This document shows positions 17,130 to 25,977 of a DNA stretch of 64,000 bases, piece by piece. Source of the DNA: JAGVSR01 sp963750715 (lineage in GTDB: Bacteria > Pseudomonadota > Alphaproteobacteria > Rhizobiales > Hyphomicrobiaceae); contig CAVVRP010000016.1 in NCBI GenBank assembly GCA_963750715.1, positions 1 through 64,000 on the forward strand, written 5' to 3'. The position numbers and the translations under genes are program-made. The notes beneath the pieces were generated by a model. It saw nothing but the letters and a program-made list of their open reading frames with translations. It was not told where the DNA came from and did not search any database. How positions within the stretch are numbered: the first letter of the stretch is position 1; each line of letters begins with the position of its first letter.

Positions 17130-18926
17130 TCAGGCCGTCGCCTGGCGGCGCGGAAACAACAGTCGGCGCATCAGAAGCAGCAGGAGCAAGGCCGCGACGA
17201 GGCCCGCGATCGCCGCTGCGGGGTGCTTGGACCAGATCAGCAGGGGATTTATGCGGCCTTCCCAGGCCAACCGGAGATCGTCGGCGATGCGCTGGGGGCC
17301 GCCCTCTGTAGAGGGACGCAACATCATCGACACCGCCGCTGCCTGATCGGTGCTCGAGACAATGGCGTCCCGGACCCTGTCCGACGACAGGATCAGCATC
17401 TTTTCCGGAGCTTGCGCGATCGCATCTAGAACCTGAGACCGCGGGGCGGAGGCGAGACCTGTCAGATAGCCCTTGAGGGCGAGCAATTCAGCTTCGCTGA
17501 GCCCCCGCGCGAGCTTTGCCAGCTTGTCTGGTGGCAATTCGAACAGTGTATCGCGCACGGGCCGGTCGAGGGCGGCGATCCGGCCGATAGCCAACCGGTT
17601 CTCGAGCGCAAGGATCCGCTCGAGCTCGACATGAGTGAACGTGTCGGGTGGCCCGCGCCGGTAGATCTCGTTCTCGATCACCTGAGGCAACAAATCGCCC
17701 GCGAGGGCATTCCAGCTGATCGCCTGGTCCACGGAACGCGTCTCGCGCGCGATTGTCATGGCGGGTTCGGGCAGCGTGTGGACCGCTTGCCGCAGGGTGC
17801 CGTTTTCCAACCGCTTCAAGATGCCGGCTTCGCCTTCAGAAGCGAGGAGCAGGGCGGTTACCTCGTCGAGGCGGGCAAACTGTGCCGGTTGGACAAGGTC
17901 GAGAAAGGACTTGAAGCTGGCATTTCGCGACGCGATGTCGAGTGCTGCCGCATGTGCGCGGCGGAACTCATGCCAGATCTCGACGATGCGGTCCGCCGAC
18001 TTGGCGGCGATCTCCTTGACGTGCACGTCGATCTGCTCGGCGATCGACTTGGCCAGCTCTTCGCGCACCTTCTCTTTGCTCTCGCTGGACTTCATCTCAC
18101 CGGCGATGATGGGCAGCACACCGTTGCGAAGTTCCCAGATATCCTTTGCGATGAGGACGAGGCCGACGCCGCCGGCAACCACCGAGACCAGCCGTGACAA
18201 CACGCTGCCTGCTATGCGCTGACCAACGCGCTGGGCCATGTTGGCAAGCTGCTTTCGCATAAGCAGGATGGCGGCTCCCGCCATGCCCTGGCCAGACTGC
18301 CGCAGCACCGCTTCGGGCGAAACCGAAGCCCCCTTGCCGGCACCCATCGTAAATTCACGGGAGGCATCGCCCGACACGATGCCGGCGACCGTATCGCCAT
18401 AGCGGGGACCGATGAATGCCTTGAGGCAACGGATGGCGGGACTTGCCGCGTCTTCGGTGGCTTCCTCGACGCGGCGTCCGACTTCGTTGCCGACGCCGGT
18501 TGCCAGATCCTCGATCGCTGCCTTGACCGCCTCCGAGCGGTAGACACGCTCGGCGACGGCGACCGCCAGCTCCTGAGCCTTGCTCTTATCGGCCAGCGAC
18601 TGGATCAGCGTGCCCCAACTCGTCTCGTCGCGCACCTCGGCGATCGCGAGTTCGACGCGCTTGTTGAGAATGTCGTCGAAGCCGATGCGGCGCCATTCGT
18701 CGGCAACGGCGGCATTGTAATCGACGCCGGAAAGGCCATCCCGCAGGGCCTGGGTTGTGATCGCTTCGATGGCCTGCCGGAAGCCGGACTCGTCAACCGA
18801 TTGGCACAATTCGTAGTCGATCCGCTGGGACGTCGCCGTTACCGCTCCGGCCAGCACCGGCGCCGCGTGGTCCAACAAAAGAACGGCGCTTAACGCAATC
18901 GCGACGGCAGGGCGGAACCTATTCAA
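17130..18926 (-). CDS. Exported protein of unknown function with C-terminal membrane anchor, 598 aa
   Basis: A Sec-type signal peptide (FRPAVAIALSAVLLLDHAAP, cleavage near VLAGA) leads a long, helix-rich periplasmic region. A hydrophobic stretch is at about 238-258 (VLSRLVSVVAGGVGLVLIAK) and a second membrane helix near the C-terminus (AAIAGLVAALLLLLLMRRLL) ends in a basic cytoplasmic tail. Lys/Glu-rich helices between them (SSESKEKVREELAKSIAEQI) look able to form coiled coils. I recognise no catalytic motif or named domain. It is monocistronic, starts at an ATG at 18926, and sits between a small membrane protein and a gene-free stretch. A scaffolding or envelope role is only a guess. Confidence 0.8.
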   Translation of the reverse strand: MNRFRPAVAIALSAVLLLDHAAPVLAGAVTATSQRIDYELCQSVDESGFRQAIEAITTQALRDGLSGVDYNAAVADEWRRIGFDDILNKRVELAIAEVRDETSWGTLIQSLADKSKAQELAVAVAERVYRSEAVKAAIEDLATGVGNEVGRRVEEATEDAASPAIRCLKAFIGPRYGDTVAGIVSGDASREFTMGAGKGASVSPEAVLRQSGQGMAGAAILLMRKQLANMAQRVGQRIAGSVLSRLVSVVAGGVGLVLIAKDIWELRNGVLPIIAGEMKSSESKEKVREELAKSIAEQIDVHVKEIAAKSADRIVEIWHEFRRAHAAALDIASRNASFKSFLDLVQPAQFARLDEVTALLLASEGEAGILKRLENGTLRQAVHTLPEPAMTIARETRSVDQAISWNALAGDLLPQVIENEIYRRGPPDTFTHVELERILALENRLAIGRIAALDRPVRDTLFELPPDKLAKLARGLSEAELLALKGYLTGLASAPRSQVLDAIAQAPEKMLILSSDRVRDAIVSSTDQAAAVSMMLRPSTEGGPQRIADDLRLAWEGRINPLLIWSKHPAAAIAGLVAALLLLLLMRRLLFPRRQATA

Positions 18927-19609
18927 CTCTAGCCTCGTTCCTCAGTCAGCGTTTTGGGGCACCGCCGGGCAGCTTCTTTTACCAAGTTAAATTTAGTGGG
19001 CGGAAGTGGCGAGACAAATGCAAGTGGATTGGGCGATATACTTTGTTGCGGTCTCATCTATGTGGCGCCGCTAGCTCTTTCTTCAGCTTCGTTCGCCAAT
19101 CTGCGCGCGAGAGATAGAGCGCGACAGGGCCATGCACACACAAACGGGCGCTTTGCTGCGGGCACATCCGGGGTTGCCACCACAATTCTGCCTTATCGCG
19201 CTAGCGCCCAAAGTTTCGGAGACAACGTCGACGGCCCATCTAGAGGCTGCTAAAAACAAGTTAAAACAAGAGCTTGGCTGTTTTCCGTGGAGCTTGCCCA
19301 ACGTTTTGGCTGGTTGCGGCACCCTGACCCATAGGCAGAAGGGGGCGAGTAACGGCAACTTGGCGCGGTTCGTGTTGCGTTGCAGCATATGCCGAATGAG
19401 CATTGCGGCTGCAATCGCGCCTCCAGACTTGCGATGGCGTGCAAACGCCGATCGGCATCTATCGAAGCAGCAAGGTGTTTCACTTCGAATACGGCATTGG
19501 CAGCGTTTCGTGCGTCGCATTGAGGCAGCTGCCAAAGAAGCTCTTGGCTTTCGCGGCGCAATGAGCTTTATTGAATTGGTACAGAGTACGAGCGGGCGTG
19601 GCTATCTAC
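18927..19609. other. Intergenic region without a recognisable gene
   Basis: A plus-strand frame (19132-19609) and an opposing minus-strand frame are open, but neither shows a family motif, a ribosome binding site or balanced composition. The region should contain the promoters of the divergent genes at its two ends. Confidence 0.5.
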
Positions 19610-20482
19610 ATGAATAACAAAGATAAAATAAAAGGGTTCCGGGGTAGTCTGGTTATTCCAGGCGGTCGCGTCGGTATCCTTTTGATCCACAGTCTTGGCG
19701 GCATCCCGATCGAACTTCGGTTCGTGGCGCAGGGTCTCGCGCGGCAGGGATACACCGTCTACTGTCCTCTGCTGCCGGGTCTTGGCGGCGGTACGGACGT
19801 CTCTGGTCTGTCGACTTGGGAGGATTGGTACAATGCCGTCGAGATCGCGCACGACGAACTCAAGGTGCGCTGCGACGTGGTTCTCGTCGGTGGCCTTTCC
19901 GCCGGTGCAATGCTAGCGCTGAGGCTTGCCCGTGAGCGGCCTGAGCAGGTTCAAGGTTTGATGTTATTCGCGCCGACGATCTGGCCGAACGGCTGGGCGA
20001 TACCTTGGACATTCAATTTGTTCAAGATCGTCCATCAGAAGTGGTTCGCGCGACTGTTCCACTTCCGCCAGCGTGCGCCCTACGGCATCAAGGATGAGCG
20101 CATCCGCAACTTTGTGATCGAGAGCTTCAAGAACGAAGGCCGGCCGATGGAAGACCTGTTTGGACGCGGCGGCGGTCTTGTGTTCGAGTTTAAGCAGCTT
20201 GCGAAGGACGTGCGCCGTAGCCTCGGCCGCATCCGGCAGGCGACGGCCATCTTCCATCCCCGTCAGGATGACCAGAGCTCGCTTCACAACGCGCTGGTCC
20301 TTCAGAAGGAACTGGCAGGTCCGGTTGAGGTGACGGTTCTGGACGACTGCTACCATATGGTGACGCTCGACCGGCAGCGGCAGGTGGTCGTCGATCGCTC
20401 GATCGAGTTTGCCGCGCGGCTGACGCAGAGCCTCGAAGAGAAGTCGGCCCTGCGCGGTGCCCTCAAGGGCGTTGCCGAGTAG
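19610..20482 (+). CDS. Alpha/beta hydrolase (serine carboxylesterase type), 290 aa
   Basis: This is a cytoplasmic alpha/beta-hydrolase, probably an esterase or thioesterase. The oxyanion region LLIHSLGGIPIELR is followed by the nucleophile elbow GGLSAGA, with Ser97. Asp220 or Asp221 in HPRQDDQSS and His249 in CYHMVTLDR complete the triad, the same order and spacing as Est30-like carboxylesterases. I used the ATG at 19610 because the family starts close to GSLVIPGGRVGILLIHS; the frame could begin at a TTG at 19571. A hairpin terminator follows. Substrate unknown. Confidence 0.88.
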   Translation: MNNKDKIKGFRGSLVIPGGRVGILLIHSLGGIPIELRFVAQGLARQGYTVYCPLLPGLGGGTDVSGLSTWEDWYNAVEIAHDELKVRCDVVLVGGLSAGAMLALRLARERPEQVQGLMLFAPTIWPNGWAIPWTFNLFKIVHQKWFARLFHFRQRAPYGIKDERIRNFVIESFKNEGRPMEDLFGRGGGLVFEFKQLAKDVRRSLGRIRQATAIFHPRQDDQSSLHNALVLQKELAGPVEVTVLDDCYHMVTLDRQRQVVVDRSIEFAARLTQSLEEKSALRGALKGVAE

Positions 20483-20506
20483 TCAGCGGCTCGTTCGCGT
20501 TCACTG

Positions 20507-20527
20507 AAAAATGCCGCTGGCATTTTT
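20507..20527. terminator. Bidirectional rho-independent terminator
   Basis: AAAAATGCC and GGCATTTTT are perfect inverted repeats with a GCT loop, giving a T run on both strands. It separates the convergent hydrolase and DUF2147 genes. Confidence 0.85.
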
Positions 20528-20573
20528 GGTGCCGGCGGTGTGCCTGCGGCCATGGTCTGGGCCGTGCGGGCGA

Positions 20574-21326
20574 TTAGTCCGCGGCGTCGGGCGCCAAATT
20601 CTTCTGAGGCGGTTGAGGCGGTGTCGCCGGCTTCGGCGGCGACTTCAACTTGGGAACTTCTGCGGCTTCGGCGCTGCCGACTGTACTCTTGGCGCCTGCC
20701 GGTTTGCTGCCGGAATCCTTGGCTGACACCGTTTTCGATGCCGGCGTCTTGGGGGTGACCTTAGCACCGTCTTTGCTGTCGGTCTTCCCGCTTACCGTGG
20801 GCGGCGCGCCGGCCGGGCCGGTCGCCGATCTGGGGGCGGCGTCACAGCGCGGGAGGCCCTCCTCGGCGCGGGTCCAGACGAACGTCCTGCTGAACAGCTT
20901 GATGCCCTTGTAGCCGACGACCTGGAGCTTCTCGGGCGACACCGCCTGTACGGCCACGTCATATGCCTCGCCCTTGTTGGGATCATAGATCCACCCCCCA
21001 TCCCAGCCGCCTTCGGGCAAGCGCTGCAGATTGCCGAGGACGGACAAGCCGCAGATCGGCCGGTTGCGCTTTTCGGGTGAAGGATTGTAACGGTCGCGGA
21101 GCGGCTTGCCTTCTGCGTTAACAAGGCTTTCCAGCCAGACGATACGGCCGCACAAGCGGTCACCGCACGGCTGGATCTCCACCGCTCCCTTGCCGCTATG
21201 GTCGATCCAAGTGCCGACCTCCGGCAATTGACCAGCCGCCGACGCGCTCATCGCCGCCGCTATCAGAATGCCGGTGGCAGCAGCACCAGCGGCCGCTGTC
21301 TGAGTGGATTTTCGGAGCCAATTCAT
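20574..21326 (-). CDS. DUF2147 domain periplasmic protein, 250 aa
   Basis: A signal peptide (NWLRKSTQTAAAGAAATGIL, then AAAMSASA-A) precedes a DUF2147 domain with the typical opening VGTWIDHSGKGAVEIQPCGD then LCGRIVWLE. It continues GLSVLGNLQRLPEGGWDGGW and ends with KGIKLFSRTFVWTR. The C-terminal 90 residues are a Pro/Ala/Lys-rich low-complexity tail (PPTVSGKTDSKDGAKVTPKT). The two Cys of the domain may form a disulfide. I used the ATG at 21326, directly before the leader; earlier in-frame ATGs exist at 21335 and 21365. Function unknown; DUF2147 proteins are exported and sometimes linked to envelope or lipid roles. Confidence 0.85.
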   Translation of the reverse strand: MNWLRKSTQTAAAGAAATGILIAAAMSASAAGQLPEVGTWIDHSGKGAVEIQPCGDRLCGRIVWLESLVNAEGKPLRDRYNPSPEKRNRPICGLSVLGNLQRLPEGGWDGGWIYDPNKGEAYDVAVQAVSPEKLQVVGYKGIKLFSRTFVWTRAEEGLPRCDAAPRSATGPAGAPPTVSGKTDSKDGAKVTPKTPASKTVSAKDSGSKPAGAKSTVGSAEAAEVPKLKSPPKPATPPQPPQKNLAPDAAD

Positions 21327-21671
21327 CGAACACATGCTGGGTTTTGTTGTCGCATCGGCGTCCATAGTCGCGGAAAGAGGCAAAAACAGGGACTTAGTAT
21401 TACGGATAAAATGTCATGTGACACTTCGCGGAGGTCCAATCACGCTCGATCTATCATTATTCGGCCAAAGCGTTTTGATCTTCTTGGCTTAAGCTCGCAG
21501 AATTGGTTATCTCATCAGACGTGCGTGAGAAGACCGAAACGAGGTCGATACCTGGAGCGCCGCGAGTGTCTCTCCGCTCGCCAAGGCGGATACATTTTCG
21601 AGACTGGCCGGCGGTCTCGGGCTTAGGAACAAACGTCCTCACGGCAGACATAAGGCGAACGTGGCAGAACC
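21327..21671. other. Intergenic region between DUF2147 and the ABC exporter operon
   Basis: Divergent promoters are expected here. Only short frames are present and none is convincing. Confidence 0.4.
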
Positions 21672-22811
21672 ATGATTCTCACACTCGCATTCCGCAACCT
21701 GTTCCATGATCGAATCCGGCTTGCGGTGACGCTGATCGGAATTCTTTTCTCGATCGTCCTGGTGGCCGTGCAACTCGGTCTCTACCTGGGATCGAGCCGC
21801 ATGATCACGAACATGATCGAACGATCGCATAGCGATTTGTGGATCACGGCTTTCGGCGCCAAGTCGTTCGAAGAGGGCGGCATTCTGCTGACGCCGCGGG
21901 AACGTCATCAGGCACTGGCGACGCCAGGTGTGAAAGCGGTCATTCCGATGATTTCAGCGTTTGCCGAATGGCGCAAGCCCGGTGGCGGCTCGACGCGCGT
22001 CGCCGTCGTCGGCATCGACGCCGAGGATGGCGGTCTGGCGCCCTGGAACCTTATTCAGGGCACTTGGGACGATATTCGCGCGCCTGACGCCATTGCCGTG
22101 GACAAGTCCTACCTCAAGGACCTTGGCATCACCGGTCTCGGCGACACCGCCCAGATCGCCGCAAGCAGAGTGAGGGTTCGCGCCATCACCGACGGCATCC
22201 GTTCTTTCACGCAGTCGCCCTACGTGTTCACGACCCTGTCGAGGGCGCGCAACCTGATGAACCTCGACGGCGAAAAGGGTGACAAAAGCACGTTTCTGCT
22301 CGTGCAGCTCGAGCCCGGCGCCGATGTGAAGACGGTCCAGGAGGACCTGCGCCGACGGCTCGATGGCACGGAAGTTCTGACCAAAGTCGAGTTCCGCGAT
22401 CGCAGCCTGACCCAGTGGCTGTTCAAGACCGGCGCCGGCATTGCGCTGATCGGCGGCGCCTTCCTCGGCATTCTCGTCGGCACCGTCATCGTGGCCCAGA
22501 CGCTTTATTCCAGCACGAAGGATCACATCCACGAGTTCGCCACTCTACGTGCGCTGGGATCTTCCTCAGGCTACATCCACAAGGTGATCCTGGCCCAGGC
22601 CGGGATGAGCGCCGTCATCGGCTATGTGCTCGGCATGACGATCGCCTTCGGGGTATTGCTGCTGAGCCGTAATTCGCCGTTGCCGCTCGTCATGACGCCG
22701 GGCTTGGCGTTCTGGCTGTTCGCTCTCACCTTATGCATGTGCGCCATCTCGGCGGTGTCGGCGATCATGAAGGTAACCAAGATCGATCCTGCAACGGTAT
22801 TCAACAGATGA
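21672..22811 (+). CDS. DevC-type ABC transporter permease, 379 aa
   Basis: This is the inner-membrane subunit of a MacB/DevC-like exporter. TM1 is at about residues 17-40 (LAVTLIGILFSIVLVAVQLG), followed by a large periplasmic domain (about 45-255) and three C-terminal helices (AGIALIGGAFLGILVGTVIV; SAVIGYVLGMTIAFGVLLL; FWLFALTLCMCAISAVSAI), the FtsX topology. LYSSTKDHIHEFATLRALGS is the characteristic cytoplasmic loop of this family. The stop overlaps the next gene by 4 bases (ATGA), so it is translationally coupled to the ATPase. In cyanobacteria DevBCA with TolC exports glycolipids; cargo in this organism is unknown. Confidence 0.9.
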   Translation: MILTLAFRNLFHDRIRLAVTLIGILFSIVLVAVQLGLYLGSSRMITNMIERSHSDLWITAFGAKSFEEGGILLTPRERHQALATPGVKAVIPMISAFAEWRKPGGGSTRVAVVGIDAEDGGLAPWNLIQGTWDDIRAPDAIAVDKSYLKDLGITGLGDTAQIAASRVRVRAITDGIRSFTQSPYVFTTLSRARNLMNLDGEKGDKSTFLLVQLEPGADVKTVQEDLRRRLDGTEVLTKVEFRDRSLTQWLFKTGAGIALIGGAFLGILVGTVIVAQTLYSSTKDHIHEFATLRALGSSSGYIHKVILAQAGMSAVIGYVLGMTIAFGVLLLSRNSPLPLVMTPGLAFWLFALTLCMCAISAVSAIMKVTKIDPATVFNR

Positions 22812-23563
22812 GCGATACCCCGGTTCTCGACGCCCAAGACGTCGTTAAGGAGCTTGGCAAGGGTGCCGGAAAGGTGCTCGCGCTGAAGGGCGTCGATCTC
22901 AAGCTTTTCCCGGGCGAACTGACCCTTCTTATGGGCCCCTCGGGCTCGGGCAAGACGACGCTTCTGTCGATCCTCGGCTGCATCCTGACGCCGACGTCGG
23001 GCACCATCAAGATCGCAGGACACGACACCGCCGGCCTGTCGCCGAATCAGCTGGCCGAACTGCGCCGGCAGCACATCGGGTTCATATTCCAGTCCTACAA
23101 CCTGTTCCCGACGCTGAACGCGCTCGAGAACGTCCGCATCGCGCTCGACGTTCTGGGCCAGAAGGGTTATCCGGCCGCCGCGCGCGCCGAGGAAGTTTTG
23201 CGCGAGGTCGGGCTGGGGCACCGCCTGCAAAACTATCCAGGCAACCTCTCAGGTGGTGAGCAGCAGCGCGTTGCGGTGGCGCGCGCCATCGCGTCCTCGC
23301 CGTCGATCGTTCTCGCCGACGAGCCAACCGCAGCGCTCGATACCGAGAATGGCCATGCGGTGATGGCGCTCCTAGCGCGCATCGCCAAGGACCAGCTCCG
23401 GAGCGTGCTGGCCGTGACGCACGATCCGAGAACCCTGCCGTACGCCGATCGCGTCATCACGATCGAGGATGGCAAGATCGTCGGCGAAACACGGCGGCCA
23501 GAGGGCGTCGATAGCCCCGAAGTGACTGATCTGAGCAAGAAGAGGCGGAAAGTGCATGGTTAA
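22808..23563 (+). CDS. ABC transporter ATP-binding protein (DevA/LolD type), 251 aa
   Basis: The Walker A motif GPSGSGKTT, the Q-loop FIFQSYNLFPTLNALENV, the signature LSGGEQQRVAVARAI and Walker B IVLADEPTAALD are all present, with the H-loop His in AVTHDPRTL. The short size and SYNLFPTL wording are typical of the LolD/MacB/DevA group. It starts at the ATG overlapping the permease stop and overlaps the adaptor gene by 8 bases at its own end, so the three genes form one operon. The protein should power the permease as a homodimer. Confidence 0.95.
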   Translation: MSDTPVLDAQDVVKELGKGAGKVLALKGVDLKLFPGELTLLMGPSGSGKTTLLSILGCILTPTSGTIKIAGHDTAGLSPNQLAELRRQHIGFIFQSYNLFPTLNALENVRIALDVLGQKGYPAAARAEEVLREVGLGHRLQNYPGNLSGGEQQRVAVARAIASSPSIVLADEPTAALDTENGHAVMALLARIAKDQLRSVLAVTHDPRTLPYADRVITIEDGKIVGETRRPEGVDSPEVTDLSKKRRKVHG

Positions 23564-24668
23564 GGTCGATCCAACCATCCAGACGCTGACGGTCGCGGGC
23601 ATCATCGCGATCGCCATCAGCGCGCTGTTGAACATGACGGTCAGCTCCCACAGCGGCGATAACGCAACGGCACAGCAGGCGGCAGTTACCGCGAACGCGC
23701 CGGCGGCCGACACCCCGCGCGGCCAGTGGGCGGCATCCGCGACCGGCCGCGTCGAGCCCAAGGACGGAGAAGTGCGTATCGTTGCGCCGGCGGCCAGCGA
23801 AATCATGGAAGTCACCGTCAAGGCAAACGACAAGGTGGAGGCTGGAGACCTTCTGGTTCGCCTCGATGACGAGGATATCTGGGCGAAACTGCGTGCCGCT
23901 GAAGCCGAAGAGGCCGTCCGCGTTCGCGAGCGTGACGAGGAACCGGCCGCCAAGGGTCTGGCCGAGGACCGCCGCACGGCCGAAGATGCGCTGGCTGTTG
24001 CAGATCGCGATGTATTCCACGCCCGCCTCGATCTCGATGACGAGGCGGCCGCACGCCGTGCCGGCAGGGGCTCGGACAATGACGTCGCTTCCGCCCGGAC
24101 CAAAGTCGCGGAGGCCAAAACGAAGGCCGACGCGGCGCGCGTGGCGCTGGCCCAGCTCAACGGCAAGTCGGACATGCCGCTGCCGACGCGCCTCGAATCC
24201 TCGCTCACGATCGCCCGCTCCGACGTCAGCCAGGCCGAGACGGCCATCGAGCGTATGCGAATTCGTGCGCCCTTCGGCGGCACGGTTCTGAACGTCTGGG
24301 CAAAGATCGGCGAAACCGCCATGCCGAGCCCAGAATCGGCGCTGGTGCTGTTCGGTGACGTATCGTCCCTGCGGGTCCGCACCGAAGTCGAAGAGCGCGA
24401 CGTCGGCAAGGTGCGTGTCGGTCAGAAGGTGATTGTGCGCGCCGACGCTTTTCCGGGGCGTGATTTCGAGGGCGCGGTTACGTCGCTGGCGCCGGCATTG
24501 GGGCCGCCGCGCATCCTTTCGCGCGGTCCGCGCCGGCCGAACGACATCGAAGTGCTCGAGGTCATGGTGTCACTCGACGGCCAGCCTGATCTTTTGACGG
24601 GCATGCGTGTCGACGTTTTCTTCCGCAACGACGCCACAGGGTCGATCACGCCGGCAAAGACGAACTGA
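23556..24668 (+). CDS. HlyD/DevB-type membrane-fusion protein, 370 aa
   Basis: This is the periplasmic adaptor of the exporter. One N-terminal membrane helix (QTLTVAGIIAIAISALLNMT) leads to the first half of a lipoyl domain (GRVEPKDGEVRIVAPAASEI), a helical hairpin of about 120 residues rich in Ala, Glu and Arg, the second lipoyl half (RIRAPFGGTVLNVWAKIGE) and beta-barrel/membrane-proximal domains to the end (VGQKVIVRADAFPGRDFEGA). A TolC-type outer-membrane partner is not in the window. The operon ends here at a strong bidirectional terminator. Confidence 0.92.
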   Translation: MVKVDPTIQTLTVAGIIAIAISALLNMTVSSHSGDNATAQQAAVTANAPAADTPRGQWAASATGRVEPKDGEVRIVAPAASEIMEVTVKANDKVEAGDLLVRLDDEDIWAKLRAAEAEEAVRVRERDEEPAAKGLAEDRRTAEDALAVADRDVFHARLDLDDEAAARRAGRGSDNDVASARTKVAEAKTKADAARVALAQLNGKSDMPLPTRLESSLTIARSDVSQAETAIERMRIRAPFGGTVLNVWAKIGETAMPSPESALVLFGDVSSLRVRTEVEERDVGKVRVGQKVIVRADAFPGRDFEGAVTSLAPALGPPRILSRGPRRPNDIEVLEVMVSLDGQPDLLTGMRVDVFFRNDATGSITPAKTN

Positions 24669-24688
24669 TCTAGACGGTCGCAAAAAAG

Positions 24689-24718
24689 AAAGCGCGGGAC
24701 CGTACGGTCCCGCGCTTT
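24689..24718. terminator. Bidirectional rho-independent terminator
   Basis: This is a perfect 30-base palindrome with the arm AAAGCGCGGGACCGT. It is followed by a T run on the plus strand and, on the minus strand, by TTCTTTTTT. It lies between the convergent exporter operon and the TerB/DUF533 gene. Confidence 0.92.
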
Positions 24719-24755
24719 TTCATGTGCACGTGACGCCGATGTACGAGTGAGCCGC

Positions 24756-25896
24756 TTATGCCGACGCAGAGCGAGCCGTGGCATCGATGTATTGCGTGAG
24801 TTTGGCGTCCATGCCTAGCTGCCGGGCGAGTTCTCCCAGAAAGGCGGTTTCCGCCGGGGAATCGACGTCAATCGCCACCCGGGCCGCGGTGTACAGCTGC
24901 ATCGCCTGTTCCTGGGTGCGCACGGCAGCGGAAAGGTCGGCGGGTGTCGCCGGGTTCTGCAACTCGGCGTTGATGAAGATCTTCGCCTCAGGTGTCAGAC
25001 CGCCGCTCTGTTCGAGTGCGCCATGGATGCGTGACTTCTCGTTTTCGTCGATGCGGCCATCGGCGGCGGACGCGCCGATCATCGCGCGGAGGAGCAGCGT
25101 TGCATCTTCGTTGGTCATGGCTTCGGGTTCGTAGCCCGATCCCGCGGGCGCCGCCGCCAGCGACGACGCGCCTGTTATGAGCGGCTTTCCGGCCTGATAG
25201 TTCTGCAGCGCCTTGTAGGCGAGGCCGCCAATCAGCGCGAGCGCGCCAATCTGGGCCGCGCCGCCGAGCAGACCGCGCCCGGTGCGCGTGCCGAGTAGGA
25301 TGCCGCCGAGCCCGCCCGCGGCCGCTCCCGCCGCCATCTGGTTGTTGGCGATTAGGTCCTTGATCTTTGCGATCAGATCTTCGGGCGTCTGCCCTCCGGT
25401 CGCCTTCGTCAGTATGTCCCGCGCGCCGGTCGCGTCGCTGACGCGGCCTGCACCTTCGCGCGCGCCCTCTGCGGCCTGGGTCAACACCTTGCCGAGAGTG
25501 TCGAGGATGCTTCCGGCGCCGCCCTGTCCCAGTTGCGCCGACTGATCCTTGATCTTGCCGAGGATGTCACCGAAATCCGCCGCCCGACGCTGAACCAGAA
25601 TCCCCAGCCGGACCCGGACCCGAACCGGGTTGGGCCTTCGGCATGATCTGGCGCAACAGATCTTCGAGCCCGCCACCGGTCGTGGTTCCGGGCGCGCCGC
25701 TCTCGGCCTGACCGGCGCCGGCGGCGATCTTTCCCAGAATGTCGGCGATGCCGCCACCGCCGCCCTGGCCCGATTGAACGCCCTGCATGATCTGGCCAAA
25801 GATATCAGCCAGTCCGCCACCTCCTTGAGCGCTCGGAGCCGCCTGCTGGCGTGCACCTGTCACGATAAATTCAAGAAGCGATTTTGCGTCGAGCAT
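24756..25896 (-). pseudogene. DUF533 / TerB-like protein, one extra base
   Basis: The minus strand begins at an ATG at 25896 with MLDAKSLLEFIVTGARQQAA and a Gly/Gln-rich repeat region (GGGGLADIFGQIMQGVQSGQ). It breaks near 25585, where the original frame ends GGGFR-stop. Removing one G there continues as GDILGKIKDQSAQLG and a complete C-terminus with a membrane-like Ala/Gly helix (LGGAAQIGALALIGGLAYKA). The TerB-like helical domain follows (NEDATLLLRAMIGASAADGR, then IDENEKSRIHGALEQ). Such DUF533 inner-membrane proteins (YebE-like) have no firm function. The rest of the reading frame is well preserved, so sequence error is a real possibility. Confidence 0.85.
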
Positions 25897-25977
25897 GGGA
25901 GCTACTCCGGCTACGGGACAATGCGGCGAACATGTTGGCAGGCGCCACGCCAAGTACAAGGGGCCAGAGCGGCTAAA

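Noticed and set aside
19132..19609. Plus-strand 160-codon frame before the esterase
   Set aside because: No recognisable domain, poor start and opposing open frame of equal size; treated as non-coding.
23372..24409. Minus-strand open frame of 345 codons opposite the ABC ATPase and adaptor
   Set aside because: It is Ser/Arg-rich low-complexity composition and a shadow of two clear genes.
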